DNA of 64,000 nt from Agapanthus africanus (taxonomy: Eukaryota; Streptophyta; Magnoliopsida; Asparagales; Amaryllidaceae). Of the stretch, positions 21,101-31,974 are shown piece by piece (position 1 is the stretch's first letter; each line of letters opens with the position of its first letter). The DNA is taken from NCBI GenBank assembly GCA_030015575.1, contig JASDDO010000026.1, positions 68,721,433 through 68,785,432 of the forward strand, written 5' to 3'. The notes beneath the pieces are model-generated. The model had not been told where the DNA came from. It did no database searches and worked only from the letters and a program-made list of their open reading frames with translations. Made by a program: the position numbers and the translations under genes.

Positions 21101-21641
21101 CATGTTGCGCGATTGGAGCTGGTTTAGCCGTAGGGGTGACCTCCTCATGCCCCCTGTGTCGGTCAGAATTTGCTGGTATCAGCCTTTTAAAGATCGACGT
21201 TCGTTGAATGGGGACGGTCAACCTATCAAAAGCAGACTTCCGAGTAGGGGAAGCAACCTTGATGATTTCTCCTGGAACGGGAGTAGGGATGGCTATTCGC
21301 TTCGGGATAACGCCTTCTGGTATTGCAGGCTTCTTCACGGGCCCGTTGGAGCTCTGGCCTAGTCTATTAAAAATCGAGGCAGTGGAGTTGGGCGACCCGT
21401 TGAGAGGGGCCGCGGTAGCTGTAAGCCGATCAAAGACTGACTTCTTTGGAACTTCTTGCGACGTCATTGGGGCACTGAAGCTCATCGGTGGGAGCATGGT
21501 CCCGAAGAATAGTCTAGTGGTGGCTTGAGTTACCTGCTCCACTGGCATCTTGAAACGAGAGGCCGCTTGGGGCCCGTAAGTCACTCCTCCAGCAGGGACA
21601 GAGCGAGAGTTGCAGTTACATGTAGTGCAGTTTGAAGCCAT
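18133..21641 (-). pseudogene. Broken gag of Tat-like element B
   Basis: The minus-strand reading frame starts at MASNCTTC (21641), a better start than the Met at 21815, which lies inside the LTR. The N-terminal part has four spaced motifs of the type KSVFDRLT/SIFNRLG, seen in plant Ty3/gypsy gag proteins. A frame change near 20940 leads into the gag core (YPPGYTIPKFHVYKGTGNPHQHV…, then WVQYAIRWRNLWSKC…). Two variant zinc knuckles of the form CxxHx4HxxxxC (about 19357 and 18399) end the frame near 18133. In-frame stops lie at 19975, 19408, 18943 and 18715. Gag would form the particle; no protease or pol follows. The duplicated knuckle region suggests an internal duplication of the gag C-terminus. 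Confidence 0.75.
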
Positions 21642-21767
21642 TGATCTTCTGTTTTCTACACGGAGCAAGACACCAAATCTTAGTACCTCGAATCCACAGG
21701 CAACCACATCAAACCGCGATTCGTTCGCGAACACGACACACGAAGTGTGGAGTGGAAAGAGGAAGAG

Positions 21768-21785
21768 GTCCCACCGGGCGTGCCA
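21768..21785 (-). other. Putative PBS of element B
   Basis: The minus strand reads TGGCACGCCCGGTGGGAC, 5 nt inside the 5' LTR. It begins with the TGG expected for pairing with a tRNA CCA end and is in the right place. I could not assign the tRNA from memory. Confidence 0.5.
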
Positions 21786-21790
21786 GAATC

Positions 21791-24385
21791 TGTTCCCCTC
21801 CGAAAGACGGCGCAAGACTTAGACGTCTTGCCTGAAATTCGGGGCAGATGCTATTTGGTTTTATCCATCTACCTCTCCGAAGATACCAAGTTGATTTATG
21901 GCACCGTGTATCGGAGGTTTAGACGGATGCAGCCGATGTAGCAGACTTCATCAGATTCCCCCTCGTTTGAGGGGGTTTTGATTGTGGGGACGCTCTTCCC
22001 TGCTGGCGCAAGCCCCTGCAGTTAATTACGCTACCGCATCGCGGTAACAACTTTCTTCTTTTCCAGATGTTCACTTCGTGTTGTGGGTGTTTGTTTTGTT
22101 TGTGGTTGCCCGTGGATTGTATACGGAGACTAATTTATATTGTCGCCCGTAGGACGTAGATTAGTCTAAATCCGTATATTCTTATATTTGGGTTTGGGGT
22201 TTTGATTTAAGGATACGTTAGCCATATTTGAGGCTAAGATCAACTTAAACGTTTATTAAGGATACGTTAGTCTAATTTGAGACTAAGATCAGCTTAACAG
22301 GATCGTTTAGATCCGACAAAAGAGCATTTGGGCTCTATTATTCTAGTTTAGGGACATAGTGGTCCATTGCCAGTTTAAGGACATGGTGGTCCATTGAATG
22401 TATGGCCGTCGGGACCCGTCACCTCTCTGACGACGTTGAAGGATTATAACGACAGATATCAGAGGAGTTCAAAGATGTATCCTTGAACCAAAGTTGATTC
22501 GGAGATCTATAGTCCAATTTAGGACTAAAGTCTGTTTGAAGGTTTTGGTTTAAGGATACGTTAGCCATATTTAAGGCTAAGATCAACTTAAACATTTGTT
22601 AAGGATACGTTAGTCTAATTTGAGACCAAGATCAACTTAACGGGATCGTTTAGATCCGACAAAAGAGCATTTGGGCTCTATTGTTCTAGTTTAGGGACAT
22701 AGTGGTCCGTTGCCAGTTTATGGACATGGTGGTCCATTGCCAGTTTAGGGACATGGTGGTCCAACATTCCCATTTTGGGGACGAATATTGGTTTAAGGAC
22801 TTCATAGTCCATGAGTTTAAGGACCCCACAGTCCGTAGCAATATATGGTTGTTGGGACCCGTCACCTCTCTGACGGCGTTGAGGGATTACAACGACAAAT
22901 ATCAGAGGAGATCAGAGATGTACCCTTGAACCGAGTGTAAATTGATTTGAGAGCGCAGTTGTGCTCAGTTCAATTTAATTTGAGGACTTATGGCCAGAAT
23001 TGGGTTAAGTCCATTTGAAAATATTTTGTTCATGATTGGCCTGTTTAGGCCTTTGCTTGGGCTCTGCCCCTTTTTTAAAATAATGCACAGCATTGAGCTT
23101 TTTAATTAAATGCATAGCATTTATTTTGGCCTGTTGGGCCTTTTTAATTGGACTCTGTCCCTTTTCTTTAATAATGCAGAGCATTCAATGGTCTGACAGC
23201 GCGCCACGTGGCCTGTCAGGCGCTTTGCGCCGATTGAGGAGCGTAAGGCGCAAACTGATGTGGAGATGACACGTATCACACTCTGGTGAGCGCAAGTCTG
23301 TTAGCGTAGTGCGCTGCGCCAATGCGCTGCTGACATGTGGCGCGCTCTGCTGAGCGTAAGTCTGTTACCGCAGTACACTGCGCCAGTGCGCTGTTGACAC
23401 GTGTCGCGCTCTGGTGACTTGCGCCAATCCAAGAGCGCAACAGCGCAAATTTGGAGTGCAGGGCACTGTACAGTAGCGCAGAGCGCGTCTTGATCTAATT
23501 TAGATCAAAGAAAAGAATCTTTTTAGAGGTTCTACCTCAAGATTCAAGAACCGATGGTTCATCAAAAGGCAATGCCTTTATATAGATCAAAAGATCTAAT
23601 CAATGAAGTAAATTACTTCTGTTTTATCTTTTTTCAATTAGATCTTCTTTTGATCTTATTTCTCATTTTTTATCCAAGATCTTGATCTTGTTCTTAGATC
23701 ATTGATCTTTTTAGAAGAAATTCTTCTTTTATTCAAAGGTTTACCTTTTTTCTTTCTCTTTGAATTCTTCTCAAAGTTTTTAGAAGAGCTCTTTATATCT
23801 TTATCGTTGTATATATTAGACTTGGAGTCTAAGGGCCTTTATATAGGGCCAATGAGTTTGTTAGGTTTGTTACAAAGATCTTTCTCTGATTGATCTAGGG
23901 ATATTTCCCCACCGTTTGATCTTTGATCATAGGGCCTCTGTTTTACAGAAGATAATCTTCTTGTTTTTAACAAGATTGGAAAGATCTTTCCAGAATTTTA
24001 TTGTTTAAATGCTGGCACAGTTGGCGCAAACGCACTTGCGCTTGACACGTGTCGCGCAGCGCAGAGCGCAGCGCAACTGTGCTAGCGCAACTGCACTGAC
24101 ACGTGTCGCGCAGCGCAGAGCGCAAGTCATCTGAAGCGTTGCTTCCTTTCTTTTTATTTTAAAACAGAGCCTTGCTCTTATTGGGTGCGTTGTTTCTGGC
24201 GCAGCGCTGGCGTGTCTGTTTTTGACACGTGGCACATTGCGCGCAGCGTAAAGAATCTGAAGCGTTGCTTCAACTTTTGAATTTGAAATTCAAACAGAGC
24301 TTTGCTCTGATCAGGGGAAACAGAAGCGTTGCTTCATTTCCAGCCTTGGAAGTTGAACAGAGTATTGCTCTGATTGGGGGAAACA
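21791..24385 (-). mobile_element. Element B 5' LTR
   Basis: This unbroken LTR of 2595 bp shows the empty site of A (…gcgcaagcccctgcag… near 22011). It contains the TATA box at 23836-23846, the agggacat/ggtcc repeat block (22210-22830), the gcgcaa and CACGTG-rich zone (23190-23490, 24010-24260) and the palindrome chain (23500-24000). Confidence 0.88.
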
Positions 24386-26243
24386 TATGCGAATGTGTGT
24401 GTGTGCTTGTATGCAATACTATACTCTAGGGTTTCGCGACTAAAAATTATCTAACGACACTATCATCCCAATACTAGAATTAACCATGATCTTCTAAGTT
24501 CCTACTTGCTAACTATCCAAGTTTCACAAACAAAAGATCAAATATAACTATAATCTATCATAGGCTACGCTACGAACTACGGGGGTGCTATACGCCATCC
24601 ACCTGACTTTCCCCATAGATATATATCTACTCACCTGGATGCCTCGGTTAATCTGATCCGATCTCAGCTCTGTCATTCCCGCGCCACGTCCGACGCCTCT
24701 GCGCCCGATCCTAGGAATGTACATAAGGAAAACAAGAGAATAAATATAAATAGTCGCGGAAACATACAATACAATTCAACCACGCGCACTAATTAGACGC
24801 GCACACACTTGGTGCACGAAACGCGTCACGACAACGCCACAAACTACAACTAAGGTCGCAATACGTGATAACACCAAACCAAAAACCGAATCGCACTAAT
24901 CGCGCGTTCACAACGCAATAATTATATAAGAAATAGGTTTTAAATCATCAACACCTTAAACTTAATTTAAAATCGATTTCTTTCAAAAACCTAGTAAGCA
25001 CAAATTACCCGTTTTACTTCAAAACTTGATGTTTTAACAAAACTAGTGGCCACAATGCTCACTAAAAAAAACTTAATTAGGTCACACAACCATTTACTAG
25101 ATTTTAACCTCACTTATTTCCTTTAATCCCAAAACCTAGTTTGCAATATTAACCACTTTTTTAAAAAAAATTAAACTAACAATTAGCAAACTAGCTACTA
25201 GGTTAGAATTTACAAGTCTTAAAGTGTTGGATTACACAATTAAACCATGATCAAATGACATAAACCCTAACTTGATCTCAATCTCTTTCTTGAATTTTCT
25301 AAACTTGAATTTGGAACCATATTACTTACTAATTGAGTTTTATTTAAGTGCTTAAATCACAAATTAACTATAGGTTTTGGATTTATACCTCATAGATTGA
25401 AGATCAAACATGAATCTTAGCCTCCCAAACTTGCTTCCATCCCCCAAGATCCATGCTAGATTGGGATTTGGAGTTTGTGAGGTTTTATTTTGATTTTTGT
25501 TGAATTTGTGAGGAATTTTGTATTGGAAATGAAGTGGGAAAATTGGGGGGCTGCTCATGGGGGAGGTCTCGGCCAAGATGGGGAGGTGAAGAGAGAAAGT
25601 GAGGTGAGGGTGTTGGTAAGGTCAAGGGAAGCCATACCTCAAGTCAACATATCATTTCTTTATTGATTTCCTTTTTCATTTTCCTTTCATTTTCTTTTTC
25701 TTTCAAACCCTTTTCAAGTGGGGAAAGTTGGGAAGGGCGGCCAAGGGGCTCGGCCATGATGAGGGGGTGAGGATGTGTGGGTTATTGTATAGAAATTTCC
25801 ATGATAAAAACTCCCCTCAAGTTTCATAATAGCAAGTTACAACATTACTAGTTTTATTTTATTTTATTTTATTATTTTTTTCCTTTGACCCTAGAAACAA
25901 CTAGAACTTGGAATAACATGATAAAAATTTATGTTACAAACTAGATTTTAGTTTTCATGGTTCATATATGTGTAATTGACCCATTCAAATTTGTAATTAT
26001 CACTAATTAAATGTATTGGTGAAATCTTAAAATAATATTAAAAATAATTAATTTCGGAAAAATTTGAAGTAAACTAGAAATTTACAAGTGGCCAATTAAA
26101 AATCAAATACTAGCAATTTCATTGCTAGAATAGGTATATTTATGTTTATGTGGAAAAATAATTATATCTGGGTTTTTACGGAAAACACTAGTTATTTTAC
26201 CGATTATCCGAAATTTCACCTAAACGATTTTCAAAACGTTACA
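24386..26243 (-). mobile_element. Element C, 3' LTR, second block
   Basis: This block resumes C's LTR after B and ends ...AAACGTTACA at 26243, next to the PPT. It matches 31731-31974 plus 43993-45632. It includes a small minus-strand ORF (25364-25576) that is also present in the other LTR (44740-44964), with an 8-codon in-frame length difference. AT-rich stretches at 25000-25400 and 25840-26200 hold nothing recognisable. Confidence 0.85.
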
Positions 26244-26262
26244 ATCTTCCCCCTCCCCCTTA
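26244..26262 (-). other. Element C polypurine tract
   Basis: The minus strand reads taagggggagggggaagat directly before the LTR start TGTAACG. This is a strong PPT, which shows that the left LTR is the 3' LTR. Confidence 0.85.
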
Positions 26263-29078
26263 AAGAAATTCGGTCCCCGAATTTAAATTAAAACTCCTCC
26301 AAAGACTAAAACATTTTAGCAAAACACTTAAATCGGCCGGGCTCCGAAATCATAAATACATAAAACATATCGTAGCGCAACGCATGTGCATGAAAAACGA
26401 GTATATAACTCAAAATCAAAACTCCGTCAAACATCCTGCAATCATCGGATTCATGGGGAAGACATCAATGTCAAAATCCAATACGAAAACCAACATGATA
26501 TACATCAAAACTATAACATGTACATAGTACGCGTCGGTGTAAACTCGTCAAAACATCTGAAAGAAATGCATGCCAGATCCTTTTCCAAATTACTGTGTGA
26601 TGCGCGTGTCAAGGCACCATAGCGGACGTTTATTGTAAGAAAATAACTATATATACATATATCCTTTGTTTAAGATACACGTACCACCGTTTTTGAAAAT
26701 AACTTTAGAAGGGTTTCCTTTGTAAAGTGTTTCGTGTCATCTCGGACATGTAGGTAAATACTGAGACTATAGCTCCTTTTTTGGATATCCCTTCTATAAC
26801 TATCAATGCATGTAAAAATATATTCAGTTACTGTCCTCGGACTACTCCTGCTCAGTACTATACCAAATAGTAAATATTATAAAACATATTGCTCCACAAG
26901 AAATCAATCCCAAAATGTATATAAGGGTGCCACGTGCGTCTGATGCGCACGGAAATCGAAATCAATAAATGTGCCATACATGTGCACAGAAACAAAATCT
27001 AAGTGCAACAGGTGTGCACAAAACACCTGTCAAAGGCAACGGGTGTGCCTGACAGCAATATTAGGTGCATCTGATATGCACGAAGAATTCCGATTTTGTG
27101 CATCTGGTGTGCACCAAAATCGCATCAAGCGTGTCAAGTATGCACAGAATCCAACTCAAGTGCACAAGGTGCACGAAAAAAATATCGAGTATCACAATCG
27201 AAATCGACGGTATACAACACATTTCAATCCAAATCGAAATCAAGTATACCATGGTATATAATCTCACAACCATGTGCATTAGTGTGCACAAATCAAATCA
27301 AAATACTAAAAGTGCATGAAAACTATACCGAAAGCACAAGCCAAATCACATGCATATCATAGGTATGTAATCAAAATCAACCTCTCGAATGACATCAAAT
27401 CGAAATCAAGTGCAACCGTAGTGCACAAAATCTCAATCATGCAAATAAATCGTCCAAAATACCGAAATAAAAAATGGCGGAAACAGTCCCGCTCTGACAC
27501 ATCCTCTAAAGATCTCTGGCCAACTGTCATTGTCACTCAAAAAATATCTCGTCGACGATGCCGAACTCTGGCCTACTGGGTGTGTGTAATATGACCGATC
27601 CTGGGTCCAAGTCTTCTCGTATAGTATTCTAGAAAGGTTCTGTCGAAATCTCTCCCAAATCTCATTTCTGCCGAACTGCTCAGAAGTTATCATCTTTTAC
27701 TAAATCTGTTTCTTATTCTGGAACGGCTGCATACTCATCGTGACTCCTTCTGGAAGATATATCCTTATACAACTCCTCTGCATGCATATCACATCTATGG
27801 AACGTCATCTCATCAAAATCTCGCACGAATCTCTTACTCCACTTTTCTCTAATGTCGACCGATTCGGACTCGTCTCTTCGTGGCTGTATGGACTGCGCTC
27901 CAACGACTATACTCGTATCTGGAGTCTCCCAAGCAATGTATCCCATCACATGATATCCGAATGACGTCGAACCTTTCGATCGATTCGTCAAAGTTCCATA
28001 ATCCCCCAAGAGCTCAACATCTTGAGTACAGTTTAATGGTATTCCAGTACATGCCACAGTACCTATGGACCAGCCATAGAAGGGCAAACCCAAGCCTCAT
28101 TAATGGCACCGCTGAACTGCTGCAAACCCTAAGGTTTCAAAGCGTTCTCATGGTCATTATATCGAATTAGGGTTTCATTCTTCTAGAGAGTCCACGGAAT
28201 TACTTGCATGTTTTTTCGAATACTTTAAACTTGGAAAAATGGGTTTTTGACATTTGATCGTCTCTATCGACTCTCAACGTACCTGCGTGAAGTCATCTCT
28301 AGCTGGAATCAATCAATATGATGACCTCGCATCGGGGTGTGCAAACGAACCACATGTCCTAATCATTCATCCTCGGTGAGTAGAGATCTTCTATCATATC
28401 TCTAAATATAAACTCAAGCTGCAGTAGCTCCAACATCTGGGGCGGTATCTCGTCAGTCGCAGCAACATTTGGCTCATTCTTCCACACGCTAAACAGTGCC
28501 TCAATCCTCAAGAATAGGCGATACATCAACGGTCATCACAATCTAGCCGGCCTCTAGCAGTGGCCCAATCCTCTGGTGCTGATCTGCACGTCCGAGAAAT
28601 CTTTGCAAAAGCAATCCATCAAACGCTCATGGCGCCAAAAACACACTAAAACGACACATCTATGCAATCGTGTGTCACCGGAATACATCCTGGTCAGTCC
28701 TTGTCCAAGACGAGCTCGTGCTGACTGCAACTCTAGCCGCAGCTCTTTCTGCCAAAGCAATCGCGGTAACAAAATCACCAACCGATATCGATGAGGATAG
28801 ATCATAGGAATAAATATAATACTGTGCAAGGAAATGTACATCCTAAGGCTTATTAAGCGGAGTAGCGTATCGTAAATATGCCGCGGAACATACACACGGT
28901 ACGTCACTTTCCTTAAGTCACCTACTCCATCAACCAAGGTCAACCTATGCGTCGAAAGTTCGGGTCTATTACCCCCTCGACCAAGTCTAAGTTCCGTAAG
29001 GTCAAGCCTAGGTTCCGAATAAATATACGCCCTAGACTCCGCATAGTCAAACGTAGACTCGAACCAAAGTTAACCTAG
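26263..29078 (-). mobile_element. Interior of element C, no pol
   Basis: About 2.8 kb lie between PPT and PBS. No gag, protease, RT, RNase H or integrase motif is visible in any frame. Two minus-strand ORFs (27713-28093, 126 codons; 28554-28943, 129 codons) have no recognisable domain and no supporting copy. With 4.5-kb LTRs and a non-coding core the element resembles the large non-autonomous LARD class. Bases 28040-28240 resemble the leaders of copia elements K1 and K2. A dyad array lies at 26934-27426. Confidence 0.7.
26934..27426. repeat. Array of 17-bp GTGCA…TGCAC dyads
   Basis: Interrupted palindromes such as GTGCATCTGGTGTGCAC occur at 26934, 26971, 27003, 27034 (variant), 27065, 27098, 27129 (half-degenerate) and 27160. 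Their centres are 30-37 bp apart, mostly 31-33. Two outliers lie at 27274 and 27410. The 14-20-bp spacers are not conserved, so this is not a simple tandem duplication. The arrangement looks like clustered protein-binding or RNA-structure sites. Confidence 0.75.
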
Positions 29079-29091
29079 CGCTCTGATACCA
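29079..29091 (-). other. Element C primer-binding site (initiator tRNA-Met type)
   Basis: The minus strand reads TGGTATCAGAGCG, the complement of the 3' end of plant initiator tRNA-Met, four bases inside the LTR. It shows that the right LTR is the 5' LTR. Confidence 0.85.
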
Positions 29092-29095
29092 AATT

Positions 29096-31974
29096 TTTCA
29101 CGACCCGAAATGGCACATGACTGGCACTTAAATCATATGAAGTCTATAGGACCCCATCTAATTCAAGTAAGCCAAAAATCCCATAAATCTAAACCATTTT
29201 AAAGAAGAAGTGAAGGAAAACTTAATTCAAACAAGTGGTTTTAATAACATAAGCCGAAGTATTACATTTTTAAAATCTCAAGTCTTTTCTAAAAATTTCG
29301 GCAAAGTTTCCTTTATAAATACTGGCCCCAAAAGGGTACAACATGCATAATATGAATAAAGGCATCCCTAAGCGGGAGCTAGCTCTGCGTCAATTGACGG
29401 TCACAACCACGCAGGCAATATAATATACAACGCCGAAGGGCGAGGATCAAAACTCAAAAGGAAACTCGAAATCATCAAGAAAACCCATAATTATACAACA
29501 CGAGACTCTACGATCGAAAGAATAACAACTGGTTTTCTAAGTCTGAAATAATATACAAGTCTGGTTGATGGAGTTTCTAGATACAACTGAAAATAATAAA
29601 AGATACAATGGTGGTCACGATACAAGTGAACCCACCTACCAAAGCAATCACCCGAAAAGAAACAGTGTGCCAGTAAAGCCACAATGAACCAGTACGGCAA
29701 AACCTGCAAGAAATTGTGGCACAATGGGGGTGAGTTGCCAGCTCGTGAGTAGAAAACATCACCGAGCAGAAATCGTATGTAGGACTCAATCCTAGGTCAA
29801 TACGATCAATAATATATAACCTCAAAATGATAAAGTCTGAAGCATGATAAGGTGGCAAAGGTAAATATCTATACATAAGTGTAATACCATGTGCTCGTGT
29901 CAGTGCCTCAGGTAGCAACATATCATAAATATGAGGTATGAATGCAATATAATGAAAACAGAATATGTCATAAATGAGAAAACTATTTTCTTAAGTGAGT
30001 GAGATTTCTGTATATTTATAAATCGAGGTATAATCAATGAAATCAATATGAAACTAGTGTCAAGTATCAACACAAAACATATATCCCAATATCTCAATAT
30101 CTCAGGCTCCGGCAATCCGGACTGGTCTGTATCCTTGAATCTCAATATCTAGGGCTCCGGCTATCCGGACTGGCCAATACCATCAAATCTCAAAATCTAG
30201 GGCTCCGGCTATCTGGACTGGCCCATATTCCGATCGGTATTCTCCGGATATCCGTCGAGTCACAATACAATCACCAGTTGGTAGTGCTCCCCTGCCAGGC
30301 TCAACGCCATCATCTGCGACCATCTTGCTCCGGGGTACTGCACCAAGTCCACCATGCACCCACAGACGGTTCTTCCTCCTCCTCGAATCGGGTGTATGAT
30401 ATCGCTCAAGAGCCTAGAAAACTCATGGTGGACATATCTAAATCATATCATGAGAAAACCGCAACTTTCATTTTAAAATGATAATCAGTTTACAAAATCC
30501 TTACGGTTTCTCCAAATCCAGAAATCTCTTGGAAATCCGAAATCCCAATCTCAACGGTAAATAACAATGAATTCTATATTATTGGGCTCCGGCAATCCGG
30601 ACTGGCCCGTAATATTACATGACAATGAATATATGAATGCATCTGATATCCAGCAAAGAATGCAATAATTAACTAGCATATGAAAACAATAACATATAGG
30701 GACTATCAGCTAGCAAACTACGACAATGAAGTAATGTTCTCTGAAGTGTACGTGACATAGCAATTACCGATGAAGATGTGTGTGAGCCAGCAAGCAAGTG
30801 TACGTGGAGCATACGCATCATCGGTAATGGTGTTGATGTCCTAACAACATGTTTCACCATTACTCATGAAAGTACATATAGATATGCAATGTAATGCGAA
30901 CAGTAGAATAAATGGTAAATGAATAGTAAATGCAGCAATAACGAATTATACATTCCTATATACGAGTCATACATTTTTTGGTATCTGAAATCGCACAAAT
31001 CGTGGTGTTTAGAAAATAGGGGCTATGGTGTTTTTACGAAATGTACATCCTTTGAAATATCTGTAGCATCCATTGACCTGTCTTTAAAATACTCACGATT
31101 TGTTGGTTTTTGAAATAGGTATGACTCGAGTCTAGTCTAACATCTACAAGTAAACTACAGGACCAAACTAACATACTAGTCGAAAGGGTAAAGAAACCAC
31201 CTAAATCTGAGTCGATATATATATAAATATAATACTCGGTGATCTCGCCTCAATAGTATCACATACGATACAATATATAATATGACATTCTCGAGTCAAG
31301 AGTGCGGATCTATCATCAATATATAGCTCATACGGTAAATCCATCGTACGGCATCCCAATCTGGGTACAGGTCGAATATCTCATTTATCTCATCATTTAT
31401 CTGGTATCCTTATCATCATATCATGAACTGGTTACTGATCAAAAGTCTAGTACATACTGATATATATATATATATATATATATATGCGTGTGTATGAAAA
31501 CACTTCGCCTAAAGACCCGCTATAACATCATGTCGTATCTCATTATACGAACCATATCACATCACCGATCTCGTGGCATCATGCCTAATCTCATTGACTC
31601 ACATCCAAGTACTATGTACTATCCTCATCGTCCATGTATATGTATACATATATATACATAGTCCCATACCTATGTGTGTGTGTGTGTGTATACACACATA
31701 TCCCCATATACGCACAAGAAGTAAAAAGTATGCGAATGTGTGTGTGTGCGTGTATGCAATACTATGCTCTAGGGTTTCGCGACTAAAAATTATCTAACGA
31801 CACTATCATCCCAATACTAGAATTAACCATGATCTTCTACGTTCCTACTTGCTAACTATCCAAGTTTCACAAACAAAAGATCATATATAACTTTAATATA
31901 TCATAGGCTACGCTACGAACTACGGGGCTGATATACGCCATCCACTTGACTCTCCCCGTAGATATATATCTACT
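29096..31974 (-). mobile_element. Element C, 5' LTR, inner block
   Basis: The LTR end reads TTTCACGACCC, where C' has TGTCACGACCC, so the terminal TG has mutated to TT. The block includes 'gggctccgg(c/a)(a/t)atccggac' repeats (30110-30210, 30585) and an AT microsatellite at 31459-31485. It is interrupted at 31974 by F; TSD ctact is at 31970-31974. Total LTR length after removing F is about 4.5 kb. Confidence 0.85.

Larger units (their letters stand above)
3106..24385 (-). mobile_element. Element B: Tat/Ogre-like gag-only LTR retrotransposon, split by A
   Basis: Two direct ~2.5-2.6-kb LTRs (3106-3328 plus 10164-12457, and 21791-24385) start TGTTCCCC and end GGGGGAAACA on the plus strand. They are flanked by tatgt (3101-3105) and tatgc (24386-24390), a TSD with one change; the empty site near 31728 reads tatgc. 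Going right to left on the minus strand, the interior holds a PBS-like site, a broken gag, hairpin modules, two minisatellites, a plus-strand (antisense) ORF and a PPT. Protease, RT, RNase H and integrase are missing. A gag-like ORF with FDRL repeats, 3'-UTR tandem repeats and an antisense ORF before the 3' LTR are features known from Tat/Ogre-type Ty3/gypsy elements. Confidence 0.85.

Noticed and set aside
26934-27174. A CRISPR array (short repeats with unique spacers)
   Set aside because: Repeats are only 17 bp, imperfect and palindromic, spacers are 14-20 bp, there are no cas genes and the context is a plant retrotransposon.
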